A stretch of DNA of 64,000 bases from Microvirga sp. TS319 (GCF_041276405.1 NZ_JBGGGT010000002.1:3776501-3840500), one strand, 5' to 3'; shown: positions 46,107-55,127, counted from the first letter of the stretch. Numbers and translations are program-made. Notes: generated by a model not told the origin, from the letters alone.

Positions 46107-46198
46107 TTGTCCTGTAAGGGGTTGGCCCGATCGTGGGCTTTGAGGAACCTCGCGCATTCCCGATGGTTTCCCCTGTCGTGGAGCCCGGGAAAGTTTCG

Positions 46199-46579
46199 AT
46201 GTCCACCCGTTCAGACAACCCCAACCCAACCGATATCCCGCCCGCATACACCATCGAGCCGATGGATGCTCCACCCAGGAATGCGGGCTCCACCTCAGCA
46301 CAGCTGAAAGGAGACATCGACAGCGGACGGACAGGCGACAAGAACGACGCGTTCGACCCCGGGTTGTCTCCACTCGGCACGGATGATGAAGCTGCCGGTA
46401 CGCCGCCGAGCCCGGATCAGGTGGATCTCGCCCGACATCATGAAAGGTCCTCGCGCTGGCAGAACGGCAATGACAGGGACAGTTACGCCCACCGGGATTC
46501 CCGCAAGGCCCTTTACGCCTATGTGGGCTTTATTGCCCTGGTTCTCGTGGTCTTCGCAGGCGCTTTCTCCATTTTCTGA
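46199..46579 (+). CDS. small protein with C-terminal membrane anchor
   Basis: This 126-residue protein is hydrophilic and disordered-looking (Pro/Asp/Ser/Arg-rich) up to about residue 100 and ends in one hydrophobic segment, ALYAYVGFIALVLVVFAGAF. The topology is that of a tail-anchored protein facing the cytoplasm. ATG 46199 follows GGGAAAG; an earlier ATG at 46133 is possible. I do not recognise the family. Its 3' end overlaps the 3' end of the LacI gene by 61 bases on the opposite strand. Confidence 0.55.
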   Translation: MSTRSDNPNPTDIPPAYTIEPMDAPPRNAGSTSAQLKGDIDSGRTGDKNDAFDPGLSPLGTDDEAAGTPPSPDQVDLARHHERSSRWQNGNDRDSYAHRDSRKALYAYVGFIALVLVVFAGAFSIF

Positions 46580-47637
46580 AGCGGCGCCACGCTGTCCCGG
46601 AGGATGAGTTCCGTTTCGAGACGAATCCGCAGGGGTGACGGCCGCCCCTGCAGGAGATCGATGAGGACGGCGGCGGCCGTCTGGCCCAGTTCCCGTCGGG
46701 GCTGGCGAATCGTGGTCAGGGCCGGCTCCGCGACGGCGGCGAACTCGATATCGTCGAACCCCGCGACCGAGATGTCGCCCGGCACCTTGAGTCCGGCCGA
46801 CAACAGCGTCCGCATCAACCCGATCGCCATTTCGTCACTGGTACAGAACACGGCTGTCGGGCGCGTCGAACGGGCCACCAGCGCCTGTCCCGCCGCCCGG
46901 CCCGATTCGATGGTGTAGTCCCCCGGCAGCACCAGCGCGGGATCAAAAGGCAAGCCTGCAGCCTCGAGACCGTCCTGATATCCAAGGAAGCGCTCCCGCT
47001 CGAGAACGTTGTTCTGCGGCCCGCTCACGTAAGCGATGCTTCGGTGACCGAGCGAGGCGAGATGCCGCGTCATGCGGCGGGCCGCGCCACGGTTGTCGAT
47101 CTCGATCTGAGGAATATCGGCGAAAGGAATGGCCTCACAGAGCGCCACCAGAGGGATGCCGATCCTGGCCGGCGCTCCCTTCCCCTCACGGTTCTGCCCG
47201 AAAAGATGCCCATTGAGGAGAATGGCGCCGTCCACGCGACCTGCGGCCGTGAAGGCCGCGAAATGAGCCTCCTTCTCGGGGGATCCGTCGAGATCGCTGA
47301 TGATCATGCCGTAGCCCGCCTCGAACAGCCGCTCCTCGATGCCGCGCAGAATCCTGGAGAAGAATGTGTTCGCGAGATCCGGCAGGACGACGAGCACCAT
47401 GTAGGTCTTCTGGGAGCGGAGCGAGCGCGCGGCAGGATTGGGCACATAGCCGGTCTTTGCAATCGCCTCCAGAACACGGGCACGCGCCTCCGGCGACACG
47501 CGTTCCGGCGAGGCCAGCGCTCGGCTGACCGTCGCCGTGGAGACTTCCGCGAGCCGTGCCACATCCTGAATACGCACGGCACGACTGCCGGAAACGACCG
47601 CGCCGTTCGTTTTGCCCGAAGGCCCGCTCTCGTCCAT
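46519..47637 (-). CDS. LacI family transcriptional regulator
   Basis: This 372-residue regulator has an N-terminal LacI HTH (IQDVARLAEVSTATVSRALASPERVSPEAR with hinge YVPNPAARSLRS) and a periplasmic-binding-protein-like sugar domain (VLPDLANTFFSRILRGIEE, FCTSDEMAIGLMRTLLSAGLKVPGDISVAGFDDIEFA). It faces the sugar operon across a gap holding the perfect palindrome at 47694. By family practice it represses that operon until the sugar or a derivative binds. Confidence 0.9.
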   Translation of the reverse strand: MDESGPSGKTNGAVVSGSRAVRIQDVARLAEVSTATVSRALASPERVSPEARARVLEAIAKTGYVPNPAARSLRSQKTYMVLVVLPDLANTFFSRILRGIEERLFEAGYGMIISDLDGSPEKEAHFAAFTAAGRVDGAILLNGHLFGQNREGKGAPARIGIPLVALCEAIPFADIPQIEIDNRGAARRMTRHLASLGHRSIAYVSGPQNNVLERERFLGYQDGLEAAGLPFDPALVLPGDYTIESGRAAGQALVARSTRPTAVFCTSDEMAIGLMRTLLSAGLKVPGDISVAGFDDIEFAAVAEPALTTIRQPRRELGQTAAAVLIDLLQGRPSPLRIRLETELILRDSVAPLQKMEKAPAKTTRTRAIKPT

Positions 47638-47693
47638 GATCCTCCCCTACCTTGGTCCTGTTTGACAGAAGCAACCGTTTCGGTAAAGTTTCG

Positions 47694-47709
47694 ATGTAAT
47701 CGATTACAT
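47694..47709. promoter_or_regulatory. LacI-type operator, perfect 16-bp palindrome
   Basis: ATGTAATCGATTACAT is a perfect palindrome with the central CG expected for LacI-family sites. It lies 57 bases from the LacI start and 188 bases before the ABC ATPase start, in the divergent promoter region. The rest of the 259-base gap shows no gene. Confidence 0.8.
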
Positions 47710-47896
47710 GGAGGCATTGCCAAAGAACGGCATGTTCCTAGATCGATCGTTCAAGTCCCGCCAGAGGACGCATCGACAAATCGGAGGGAATGATTGCCAG
47801 CACGCGCCACGTCCTACTGAGCACTCCGTCTCGAATTGCCTGAACACCGCTGACGCAATCGCGCCTGCGAACGATGTCGTCTACCCGGAGCCATGC

Positions 47897-49417
47897 ATGG
47901 ATCCTGTTCTTCGCGCAGAGAACATTTCCAAATCCTTCGGCCCCAACGAGGTGCTGAGCGGTATTTCGCTCGATCTGCACCCGGGAGAGGTCCATGCGGT
48001 GATCGGCGAGAACGGCGCCGGCAAATCCACCCTCATGCGCATCCTCTCCGGGCACATCGCTCCCACGAAAGGCGGTCTTTACCTCGACGGGCGGCCCATC
48101 GCCTTTTCCGGCCCCGCGGATGCGGAAGGCCACGGCATCGTTCTCGTGCACCAGGAAATCCTGCTGGCGGAAGACCTGACGGTGGCGCAGAACCTATTTC
48201 TCGGCCGCGAGATCAAGCGTTTCGGGTTCGTGGACGACAAGGCCATGCGCGAACGCACGCGTGGAGTCCTGGCGGAACTCGGCACCCGGATCGACCCGGA
48301 CTGCGAGGTGCGGCGCCTCTCCATCGCCGACCGGCAGCTTGTGCAGATCGCCCGCGCCCTCCTGGTACCGCACAAGGTCGTGGCCTTCGACGAACCGACC
48401 GCTGTTCTCACGCCCGTCGAGGCGGAGAGCCTCTTCGCCATCATCCGGAAGCTGCGCTCCCACGGCGTGGCGGTGCTCTACATCTCCCACCGCCTCAACG
48501 AGGTGAAGGCCATTGCGGATCGCGTGACCGTCCTGCGCGACGGCCGCCACATCGCCACCCGCGACATCGAAGGTTTGGAGCCCCTTGAAATGGCCCGCCT
48601 GATGGTCGGGCGCGACATGTCGAAGCTCTATCCCGACAAGCCCGCAACGGCCTCGGAACATATCATCCTGTCGGTGCGCGATATGGCCGTCCCCGGTCAT
48701 GTGGAGAACGCCTCGTTCACCTTGAAGCGCGGCGAGATCCTCGGCTTCGGCGGATTGATCGGTGCCGGTCGCACGGAGCTTTTCGAGGGGCTCGTCGGGC
48801 TGCGTCCAAGCCAGGGCGCGATCATTCTCCGTGGCCAGAGCGTACGCTTCCGCGATGCGAGCGACGCCATGGCGGCGGGAATCGTCTATCTCTCCGAGGA
48901 CCGGAAGGGAAAAGGTCTGCTGCTGCAGCAGAACCTCAGGGTCAATCTCTCTCTGGCCGCCCTCGGCAAGTTCAGCCGTGGTCCCTTCATCGACGCGGGC
49001 GCGGAAGAGCAGGCGCTCGACGACGCGATCAGGGATTTCGACATTCGCACCCGAAGCCGCGAACTCCTGGCGGGCCAGCTCTCCGGCGGCAATCAGCAGA
49101 AGCTGCTCTTGGCCAAGATGATGCTGATGGAGCCGCGCATCATCATCATCGACGAGCCGACCCGGGGCGTCGACATCGGCACGAAGGAGCAGATCTACCG
49201 CTTCATCGCGCGGCTTGCCGAGAACGGCCTTTCCATCGTCGTCATCTCCTCGGAGATGCAGGAGCTGATCGGCCTCTGCCACAGGGTCGTGGTGATGCGC
49301 GGCGGTCGTATCGCGGGCGAAATCGACCAGGCCGATCTGTCGGAGGATTCCATCGTTTACCTCGCCACCGGCGTTCATGAAGAAAGGGCGGCGGAAATCG
49401 CCGCAGGCCACGCATGA
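47897..49417 (+). CDS. sugar ABC importer ATPase (RbsA/XylG-like, double domain)
   Basis: This 506-residue protein has two ABC domains. The first has Walker A GENGAGKST, signature LSIADRQLVQIARAL and Walker B VVAFDEPTAVL. The second has a degenerate Walker A (GLIGAGRTE), LSGGNQQKLLLAKM and IIIIDEPTRGVD. That asymmetry is characteristic of CUT2 sugar importers. ATG 47897 is taken because CGGAG precedes it and the family domain begins at once. It overlaps the permease gene in ATGA, so translation is coupled. Confidence 0.92.
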   Translation: MDPVLRAENISKSFGPNEVLSGISLDLHPGEVHAVIGENGAGKSTLMRILSGHIAPTKGGLYLDGRPIAFSGPADAEGHGIVLVHQEILLAEDLTVAQNLFLGREIKRFGFVDDKAMRERTRGVLAELGTRIDPDCEVRRLSIADRQLVQIARALLVPHKVVAFDEPTAVLTPVEAESLFAIIRKLRSHGVAVLYISHRLNEVKAIADRVTVLRDGRHIATRDIEGLEPLEMARLMVGRDMSKLYPDKPATASEHIILSVRDMAVPGHVENASFTLKRGEILGFGGLIGAGRTELFEGLVGLRPSQGAIILRGQSVRFRDASDAMAAGIVYLSEDRKGKGLLLQQNLRVNLSLAALGKFSRGPFIDAGAEEQALDDAIRDFDIRTRSRELLAGQLSGGNQQKLLLAKMMLMEPRIIIIDEPTRGVDIGTKEQIYRFIARLAENGLSIVVISSEMQELIGLCHRVVVMRGGRIAGEIDQADLSEDSIVYLATGVHEERAAEIAAGHA

Positions 49418-50412
49418 CCGAAACCGTGCTTCGCACCAGCGCCGAGAAGCGCAAGATCAAGATCGACATGCGGGCGCTCTCGCCCTTCATCGCGCTCATC
49501 GTTCTTGCCGCGGCCGGCGCGATGATCAATCCCGACTTCCTGACGGCCTCGAACATCCTGAACGTGGTCACCCGCTCGGCCTTCATCGCCATCATCGCCG
49601 TCGGCGCTACCTTCGTGATCTCCGCCGGTGGCCTCGATCTCTCGGTCGGCTCCATGGCGGCGCTCACGGCGGGCGTCATGATCCTGACCCTGAACACGCT
49701 CGGCGGTGCCGATGTGGGCACGCTGGCGATCGGCATGCTGGCCGCCATCGCGCTCAGCGCCGCCTGTGGACTGGCGAACGGCCTCATCGTCACGTTCGGG
49801 CGCATCGAGCCCTTCATCGTCACGCTCGGCACGATGGGAATCTTCCGCTCGCTCGTGGTCTGGCTCGCGGCAGGCGGCACCATCACCCTGCGCAATCTCG
49901 AGCTCCGCGAGCTTTATCGGCCCGTCTATTTCGGCAGCGTGTTCGGCATCCCCGTTCCGATCATCGCATTTCTCCTGGTTGCCGCCATCGGCGCGCTGAT
50001 CCTCTATCGCACATCGTTCGGCCGTCATGTGGTGGCCCTCGGCTCCAACGAGGACGTCGCGCGGTATTCCGGCGTCCCGATCTGGCGCGTGCGCACGCTC
50101 ACCTACATCATCCAGGGCATCTGCGTCGGCATCGCGGTCCTGGTCTATGTGCCGCGCCTCGGCTCCGCCACGCCGACCACGGGACTGCTCTGGGAGCTGC
50201 AGGCGATCACCGCCGTCGTCATCGGGGGCACGGCCCTCAAGGGGGGCGTGGGGCGCGTCTGGGGCACCGTGGTCGGTGCGGTGATCCTCGAACTCGTCGC
50301 CAACATCATGGTGCTGTCGAATTTCGTCTCCGAGTTCCTCGTGGGCGCAGTTCAAGGTGCCATCATCATTATCGCCATGCTCGTGCAGCGGTCGGTCCAC
50401 CGCGGGCGATGA
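49414..50412 (+). CDS. sugar ABC importer permease (RbsC-like)
   Basis: This 332-residue membrane protein has the CUT2 pattern: FVISAGGLDLSVGSMAALTAGV near the N-terminus, SNEDVARYSGVPIWRVRTLTY as the cytoplasmic coupling loop and AVVIGGTALKGGVGRVWGTVVGA near the C-terminus, with about eight to ten hydrophobic segments. It functions as a homodimer with the preceding ATPase. Its ATG overlaps the ATPase stop by four bases. Confidence 0.92.
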   Translation: MTETVLRTSAEKRKIKIDMRALSPFIALIVLAAAGAMINPDFLTASNILNVVTRSAFIAIIAVGATFVISAGGLDLSVGSMAALTAGVMILTLNTLGGADVGTLAIGMLAAIALSAACGLANGLIVTFGRIEPFIVTLGTMGIFRSLVVWLAAGGTITLRNLELRELYRPVYFGSVFGIPVPIIAFLLVAAIGALILYRTSFGRHVVALGSNEDVARYSGVPIWRVRTLTYIIQGICVGIAVLVYVPRLGSATPTTGLLWELQAITAVVIGGTALKGGVGRVWGTVVGAVILELVANIMVLSNFVSEFLVGAVQGAIIIIAMLVQRSVHRGR

Positions 50413-50479
50413 GGCCGGGGAGAACTCCACCGGGCAAAGGACAGAGGGCTTACAACCAGAACCCTTCAGGGAGGAACAG

Positions 50480-51430
50480 ATGAAGGCAACACTTCTGAAA
50501 GTCGCAGTGGCGGCCGGCCTGACGGCCGGTGTCGCAACCGGTGCCATGGCACAGCAGAAGAACGTGACGATCGCCGTCTCGATTCCGGCCGCTACCCACG
50601 GCTGGACCGGCGGCGTGGTCTATCATGCGCAGGAAACCGCCAAGCAGCTCGAGAAGGGCTACCCGGGTCTGAAGGTGATCGTGAAGACATCGCCCGACGG
50701 CGCATCCCAGGCGAATGCTCTGGACGATCTGATGGCTCAGAAGGTGGATGCGCTCGTCGTCCTTCCCTTCAATTCGGACGAACTGACCGACCCGGTCCGC
50801 GAGGTCAAGAAGCACGGCACCTTCGTGACGGTCGTCGACCGCGGCCTGAAGGACGCGTCGATCCAGGACATCTATGTCGCGGGCAACAATCCGGAATTCG
50901 GCCGCGTCGCCGGCAAGTACTTCGCCGACAATCTGAAGGAAGGCAATGTCGTGGTATTCCGCGGCATCCCGACCGTGATCGACGAGGAGCGCGTATCCAA
51001 TTTCGAGAAGGCGCTCCAGGGCTCGGGCGTGAAGGTCATCGACAAGCAATATGCCAACTGGAACCGTGACGACGCCTTCAAGGTGATGCAGGACTTCCTC
51101 TCCAAGCATCCCAAGATCGACGCCGTCTGGGCCTCCGACGACGACATGGCGCTCGGCATCATGGAGGCGATCCGCCAGGCCAAACGCGAAGACATCAAGT
51201 TCGTGCTCGGCGGCGCCGGCATGAAGGACATGGTCAAGAAAGTGATGGACGGCGACAAGATGATCCCGGCGGACGTATCCTATCCGCCGTCGATGATCTC
51301 CACCGCCATGGGCATCACGGCGGCGCATTTCTACACCAATGCCCCGATGCGCGGCACCTACGTGCTCAATGCCCAGCTGATCACGAAGGATAACGCCAAG
51401 GAGCACTACTTCCCCGATTCGCCGTTCTAA
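50480..51430 (+). CDS. sugar ABC importer substrate-binding protein (RbsB-like)
   Basis: This 316-residue periplasmic protein has a signal peptide ending AMAQQ and the sugar-binding fold: TIAVSIPAATHGWTGGVVYHAQ, VVLPFNSDELTDPV, VFRGIPTVIDEERVSNFEK and AVWASDDDMALGI. An aromatic Trp in the first loop (HGWTGG) suggests stacking against a sugar ring. GGGAGGAACAG precedes the ATG. It is followed by two strong hairpins, then the two catabolic genes. The ligand is not known; the position of the metabolic genes suggests a cyclitol or ketosugar. Confidence 0.9.
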   Translation: MKATLLKVAVAAGLTAGVATGAMAQQKNVTIAVSIPAATHGWTGGVVYHAQETAKQLEKGYPGLKVIVKTSPDGASQANALDDLMAQKVDALVVLPFNSDELTDPVREVKKHGTFVTVVDRGLKDASIQDIYVAGNNPEFGRVAGKYFADNLKEGNVVVFRGIPTVIDEERVSNFEKALQGSGVKVIDKQYANWNRDDAFKVMQDFLSKHPKIDAVWASDDDMALGIMEAIRQAKREDIKFVLGGAGMKDMVKKVMDGDKMIPADVSYPPSMISTAMGITAAHFYTNAPMRGTYVLNAQLITKDNAKEHYFPDSPF

Positions 51431-51442
51431 CGGCGTCGGACT

Positions 51443-51468
51443 CTCGCCCCTCCCCAAGGAGGGGCGAG
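51443..51468 (+). promoter_or_regulatory. strong inter-gene hairpin after the binding-protein gene
   Basis: CTCGCCCCTCC pairs perfectly with GGAGGGGCGAG (11 bp, 4-base loop). A second nested hairpin (AAGCCGC...GCGGCTT) follows at about 51478-51504. There is no T tract, so it is more likely an mRNA stability element or attenuator than a full terminator. Confidence 0.65.
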
Positions 51469-51550
51469 GCAACGGCAAGCCGCATGCCGCCCGCAGGCGG
51501 CTTCCCGTTGCCTGTCATGTCTTTCTCAATCGCATCTCGGGAGTTCACCC

Positions 51551-52612
51551 ATGAAGACCATGAAGGGGCCCGGTCTCTTCCTCGCTCAATTCGCGGGCGA
51601 CGAAGCGCCGTTCAATTCGCTCGATTCCATCTGCCGCTGGGCGGCCTCCCTCGGCTACAAAGGCGTTCAGATCCCCACTTGGGACGCGCGCCTCTTCGAT
51701 CTGGGGAGAGCCTCCGAGTCGGACGCCTATTGCGACGAGGTCCAGGGCATCGTCCGCTCGCACGGACTGGAGATCACCGAGCTCTCCACGCACTTGCAGG
51801 GCCAGCTCGTGGCCGTTCACCCGGCCTTGGACGAAGCCTTCGAGGGTTTCGCGGCACCGGAGGTGCGCGGCGACCCGAAGGCGAGGCAGGCCTGGGCCGT
51901 CGACCAGATGCTCATGGCCGCCAAGGCGTCCAGGCGCTTCGGGCTGAAGGCGAGCGTCACCTTCTCCGGCGCGCTCGCCTGGCCCTTCGTATATCCCTGG
52001 CCGCAGCGCCCGGCGGGCCTCATCGAAACGGCCTTCGAGGAGCTGGGCCGTCGCTGGCGCCCCATCCTCGACGCATATGAGGACGCCGATTGCGACGTCT
52101 GCTACGAGATTCATCCCGGCGAGGATATCCACGACGGCGCGACCTTCGAACGTTTCGTGGATGCCGTGGGCGGCCATAAACGCGCCTGCATCAACTACGA
52201 TCCGAGCCACTTCCTGCTGCAGCAGCTCGATTATGTCGCGTTCATCGACCTCTATCACGAGCGCATCAAGGCGTTCCACGTGAAGGATGCGGAGTTCAAC
52301 CCGACAGGACGCGTCGGAGTCTACGGTGGCTACGAGAGCTGGATCAACCGCGCGGGCCGCTTCCGCTCGCTCGGAGACGGGCAGGTGGATTTCGGCGCGA
52401 TCTTCTCCAAGCTCGCACAGTACGACTACGATTCCTGGGCGGTGCTGGAATGGGAATGCGCCCTGAAGCACCCGGAGGACGGTGCACGGGAAGGCGCGGA
52501 ATTCATCAGGTCTCACATCATCCGCGTCACCGAGAAGGCATTCGACGACTTCGCCGGCGGCGGAACGGACGAAGCTGCCAATCGGCGCCTTCTCGGCATC
52601 GATGCGGCTTGA
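51551..52612 (+). CDS. TIM-barrel sugar phosphate isomerase/epimerase-like protein
   Basis: This 353-residue protein has the AP-endonuclease-2/xylose-isomerase-like barrel with the metal-ligand pattern: DVCYEIHPGEDIHDG, INYDPSHF, FHVKDAEF and a late Glu in VLEWECALK. Relatives act as isomerases, epimerases or lyases on sugars and cyclitols, with Mn2+ or Mg2+. Pairs of such a protein with a Gfo/Idh/MocA oxidoreductase oxidise a sugar hydroxyl and then rearrange or cleave the ketosugar. It is separated from the oxidoreductase by 12 bases, so it is the same operon. Confidence 0.86.
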   Translation: MKTMKGPGLFLAQFAGDEAPFNSLDSICRWAASLGYKGVQIPTWDARLFDLGRASESDAYCDEVQGIVRSHGLEITELSTHLQGQLVAVHPALDEAFEGFAAPEVRGDPKARQAWAVDQMLMAAKASRRFGLKASVTFSGALAWPFVYPWPQRPAGLIETAFEELGRRWRPILDAYEDADCDVCYEIHPGEDIHDGATFERFVDAVGGHKRACINYDPSHFLLQQLDYVAFIDLYHERIKAFHVKDAEFNPTGRVGVYGGYESWINRAGRFRSLGDGQVDFGAIFSKLAQYDYDSWAVLEWECALKHPEDGAREGAEFIRSHIIRVTEKAFDDFAGGGTDEAANRRLLGIDAA

Positions 52613-52624
52613 GAGGAGAAGGCC

Positions 52625-53800
52625 ATGACCATTGCAGGATCCCGAACCGAGACGCTGAACCGCCGGCTCCGACTCGGCATGGTCGGCGGCGGCCGCGGCG
52701 CCTTCATCGGCGCCGTTCATCGCATCGCGGCCCGCCTCGACGACCGCTGGGAGCTGGTCGCAGGCGCACTCTCGTCCGATCCGGAGCGGGCGCGCCTGTC
52801 CGGCGCGGACCTGCTGCTGCCACCGGAGCGGACCTATGACAGCTTTCAGGACATGGCTCGACGCGAGGCGGAGCGTGGCGATCGCATCGATGCGGTTGCG
52901 ATCGTCACGCCGAACCACGCCCATGCGGCGGCGGCCGAAGCCTTTCTCCAGGCAGGCATCCATGTGATCTGCGACAAGCCCCTCACCACGACGCGGCAGG
53001 AAGCCGAGAGACTGGCCCAACTGGCGCACGAGTCGGGGCTGATCTTCGCCGTTACCCATAATTACACCGGTTATCCGCTGGTGCGGCAGGCGCGCGCCAT
53101 GGTGGCGGGAGGCGAGCTTGGCGCCATTCGTCTGGTTCAGGTGGAATACGCCCAGGATTGGCTCGCGACCCGTGTGGAAGACACCGGCAGCAAGCAGGCC
53201 GAGTGGCGCACGGACCCTGCCCGCTCGGGACCTGCGGGCGCGGTCGGCGACATCGGCACCCATGCATTCAACCTGGCGGAATTCATCGCCGGGGATGAGG
53301 TCGCTTCGCTGGCGGCCGAACTGCACACCTTTGTGGAAGGCCGTCGGCTCGACGACAATGCCCACATGATGCTGCGCTTTGCGTCCGGCGCGAAGGGGAT
53401 GCTCTGGTGCAGCCAGGTGGCGGCCGGACAGGAGAACGGTCTTCGCATCCGTGTCTATGGCGAGAAGGCCGGCCTCGAATGGCATCAGGAAAATCCGAAC
53501 ATCCTGCTGTTCTCGCCCTTGGGCGAGCCGCCCCGGATCATCCGCCGCAACGGGTACGGCGCTAACGAAGTGTCGCGCGCAGCCTCGCGCATCCCAGGCG
53601 GTCACCCGGAAGGCTATCTGGAGGGCTTCGCTCAGCTCTACACCGATGTCGCAGAGCAGATTGCCGCGCGGATCGAAGGCCGTGCCCCCGATTCCTTCTC
53701 CCTCCAGGTTCCGACTGTCGAGCACGGAGTGCGCGGCGTGCGCTTCATCGAGGCAGCGGTCCGATCCTCGCAGGACGAGGCTGCCTGGATCGACGTATGA
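52625..53800 (+). CDS. Gfo/Idh/MocA family NAD(P)-dependent oxidoreductase
   Basis: This 391-residue protein has an N-terminal Rossmann fold (RLGMVGGGRGAFIGAVHR), the Gfo/Idh motif VICDKPLTTT (the catalytic Lys of EKP), VAIVTPNHAHA, GAVGDIGTHAFNLAEFI and a C-terminal alpha/beta domain. Such enzymes oxidise a sugar or cyclitol hydroxyl with NAD(P)+. GAGAGGAGAAGGCC precedes the ATG. It is the last gene of the LacI-controlled operon; the short gap to the Zur-like gene contains small hairpins but no gene. Confidence 0.9.
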   Translation: MTIAGSRTETLNRRLRLGMVGGGRGAFIGAVHRIAARLDDRWELVAGALSSDPERARLSGADLLLPPERTYDSFQDMARREAERGDRIDAVAIVTPNHAHAAAAEAFLQAGIHVICDKPLTTTRQEAERLAQLAHESGLIFAVTHNYTGYPLVRQARAMVAGGELGAIRLVQVEYAQDWLATRVEDTGSKQAEWRTDPARSGPAGAVGDIGTHAFNLAEFIAGDEVASLAAELHTFVEGRRLDDNAHMMLRFASGAKGMLWCSQVAAGQENGLRIRVYGEKAGLEWHQENPNILLFSPLGEPPRIIRRNGYGANEVSRAASRIPGGHPEGYLEGFAQLYTDVAEQIAARIEGRAPDSFSLQVPTVEHGVRGVRFIEAAVRSSQDEAAWIDV

Positions 53801-53957
53801 TCCGGTCCCAAAGGAGGCGGATCCATCGGCCGTGGCGGCACGGGCTTTCGCAGGCCCTGCGCCTTCAGAGCGCAGGCTTCTGTCCCGCGCCTTGAAATTA
53901 CCCCTGCAATGATGACGTATAGGGCGACCCAAGCCTTCCCTGGAAACCTATCCCGTC

Positions 53958-54362
53958 ATGGCAGCGAATCACCACCACGCCCTCGAGGAGTTGAACGACA
54001 CCCAAAAGCGCGTTCATCGTATTCTCAGCGCGGCCGAGAATCCTCTTTCAGCCTACGAGGTCCTCGACAAGCTGCGGGCCAAGGGGGCTGTCACACCCCC
54101 GACCGTTTATCGCTCCCTCGACAAGCTCATCGAGAAGGGGCTCGCTCATCGGCTCGAGAGCCTCAACGCCTATGTGGTGTGCAAGCACCCTCATCATCAC
54201 GAGATGGCGGCCTTTGCAATTTGTGAGAGCTGCGGCCTAGTCACGGAATTCAGCGATTCGAGCATCAATGAGCGTTTGACGCAGTGGAGCGATGATCATT
54301 CCTTCTGTCCCAAGAAGGCTATCGTTGAGATAAGGGGACTCTGCTCGGTCTGCTCGAAGTGA
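53958..54362 (+). CDS. zur: Fur-family zinc-uptake regulator (Zur-like)
   Basis: This 134-residue metalloregulator has a winged HTH (VTPPTVYRSLDKLIEKGLAHRL), a metal site with HPHHHEM and Glu97, and two structural-zinc CxxC pairs (Cys89/Cys92 and Cys129/Cys132). This is the full set found in Zur proteins, which repress zinc uptake when zinc is bound. The weak RBS GGAAA lies about 13 bases upstream of the ATG. It is monocistronic in appearance; 200 bases on lies a second Fur-family gene without metal ligands. Assignment to zinc rather than iron rests on the histidine-rich segment and is moderate. Confidence 0.82.
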   Translation: MAANHHHALEELNDTQKRVHRILSAAENPLSAYEVLDKLRAKGAVTPPTVYRSLDKLIEKGLAHRLESLNAYVVCKHPHHHEMAAFAICESCGLVTEFSDSSINERLTQWSDDHSFCPKKAIVEIRGLCSVCSK

Positions 54363-54471
54363 TCATGATCTTGTAATATCAGTTCAAACGAAACGTTGCT
54401 TCGTGCCGCCCGGCCCGGCTTTGGAGAGATCTCTGCCAAATCGCCAAATTCCGCTGGGGAAAATGCAGAAA

Positions 54472-54488
54472 TGCAATAGAATATTGCA
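54472..54488. promoter_or_regulatory. Fur/Mur-box-like inverted repeat TGCAATA-GAA-TATTGCA
   Basis: Two perfect 7-bp arms around GAA lie 74 bases before the ATG of the second Fur-family gene. The TGCAA..TTGCA form resembles alphaproteobacterial Fur/Mur boxes. An additional TGCA half site precedes it. Confidence 0.6.
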
Positions 54489-54561
54489 ACGATAACACAT
54501 TGTGCGGAAAACGCTTCACCTATATGAATAGGTAGGTTTTGAAATAACAGGAGCGTGGCCC

Positions 54562-55020
54562 ATGAGCACCAGAGCCCTCAGAAAAGAAGAAGAAGAGAAC
54601 CTCCTCCGCCGTGCGGACGACCTGTGCCGTCAGAACAATCTTCGTCTGACGCCCATCCGGGAGCGTGTTTACCGCGAGCTGGTCCAGAGCGGCGGCCCGG
54701 TGGGTGCTTATGATCTCGTCGACCGTCTCAGCAGCGACAAGAAGCGTTTGGCGCCCGTGACGATCTATCGGGCCCTCGACTTCCTGCGGGATGCCGGCCT
54801 CGTTCACCGCCTGGCCACGCAGAACTCCTACGTGGTCTCCCACGGCCAGCCCGACGTGAACGCCATGAAGATCATGTTCGTGGATTCGAAGACCGGCGAA
54901 ACCATCGAGGTCCATTCCACCGAAGTGGCGGAGGCCGTCCGTAAGGCCGCCGAGCAGGCCGGCTTCAAGTCGGTCTCGCCCTTCATGGAAGTCGAAGGCG
55001 AGCTCGTCCGCCAAGGCTGA
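54562..55020 (+). CDS. Fur-family protein lacking metal-binding residues
   Basis: This 152-residue protein has the Fur winged HTH (residues about 25-85: RLTPIRERVYRELVQSGGPVGAYDLVDRL and APVTIYRALDFLRDAGLVHRL), but the metal-binding dimer domain is altered. The HxH/CxxC stretch reads VSHGQPDVNAMKIMFVDSKTGE, there are no CxxC pairs, and the C-terminus reads SVSPFMEVEGELVRQ in place of the usual Cys/His. It can still fold and dimerise, but iron, zinc or manganese sensing in the normal way seems lost. ACAGGAGCGTGGCCC precedes the ATG, and a Fur-box-like repeat lies upstream. The ligand or partner is not known. Confidence 0.78.
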   Translation: MSTRALRKEEEENLLRRADDLCRQNNLRLTPIRERVYRELVQSGGPVGAYDLVDRLSSDKKRLAPVTIYRALDFLRDAGLVHRLATQNSYVVSHGQPDVNAMKIMFVDSKTGETIEVHSTEVAEAVRKAAEQAGFKSVSPFMEVEGELVRQG

Positions 55021-55091
55021 TCCTGGCCGGGTTCAACCAAGGTCGGGTCCGAACAATGGATGGTGCGGAAGCTCCATCCTCCGATAGAGAC

Positions 55092-55123
55092 AAAAAGGCC
55101 GGACATCTCTGTCCGGCCTTTTT
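55092..55123. terminator. bidirectional Rho-independent terminator
   Basis: AAAAAGGCCGGACA pairs with TGTCCGGCCTTTTT (14 bp, 4-base loop TCTC), giving T tracts in both directions. It lies between the Fur-family gene and the end of the RND pump gene, which converge. Confidence 0.92.
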
Positions 55124-55127
55124 CGTT

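Noticed and set aside
51545..53932. 795-codon open frame on the minus strand opposite the sugar operon
   Set aside because: It is a mirror frame of the isomerase and Gfo genes, with no recognisable motif.
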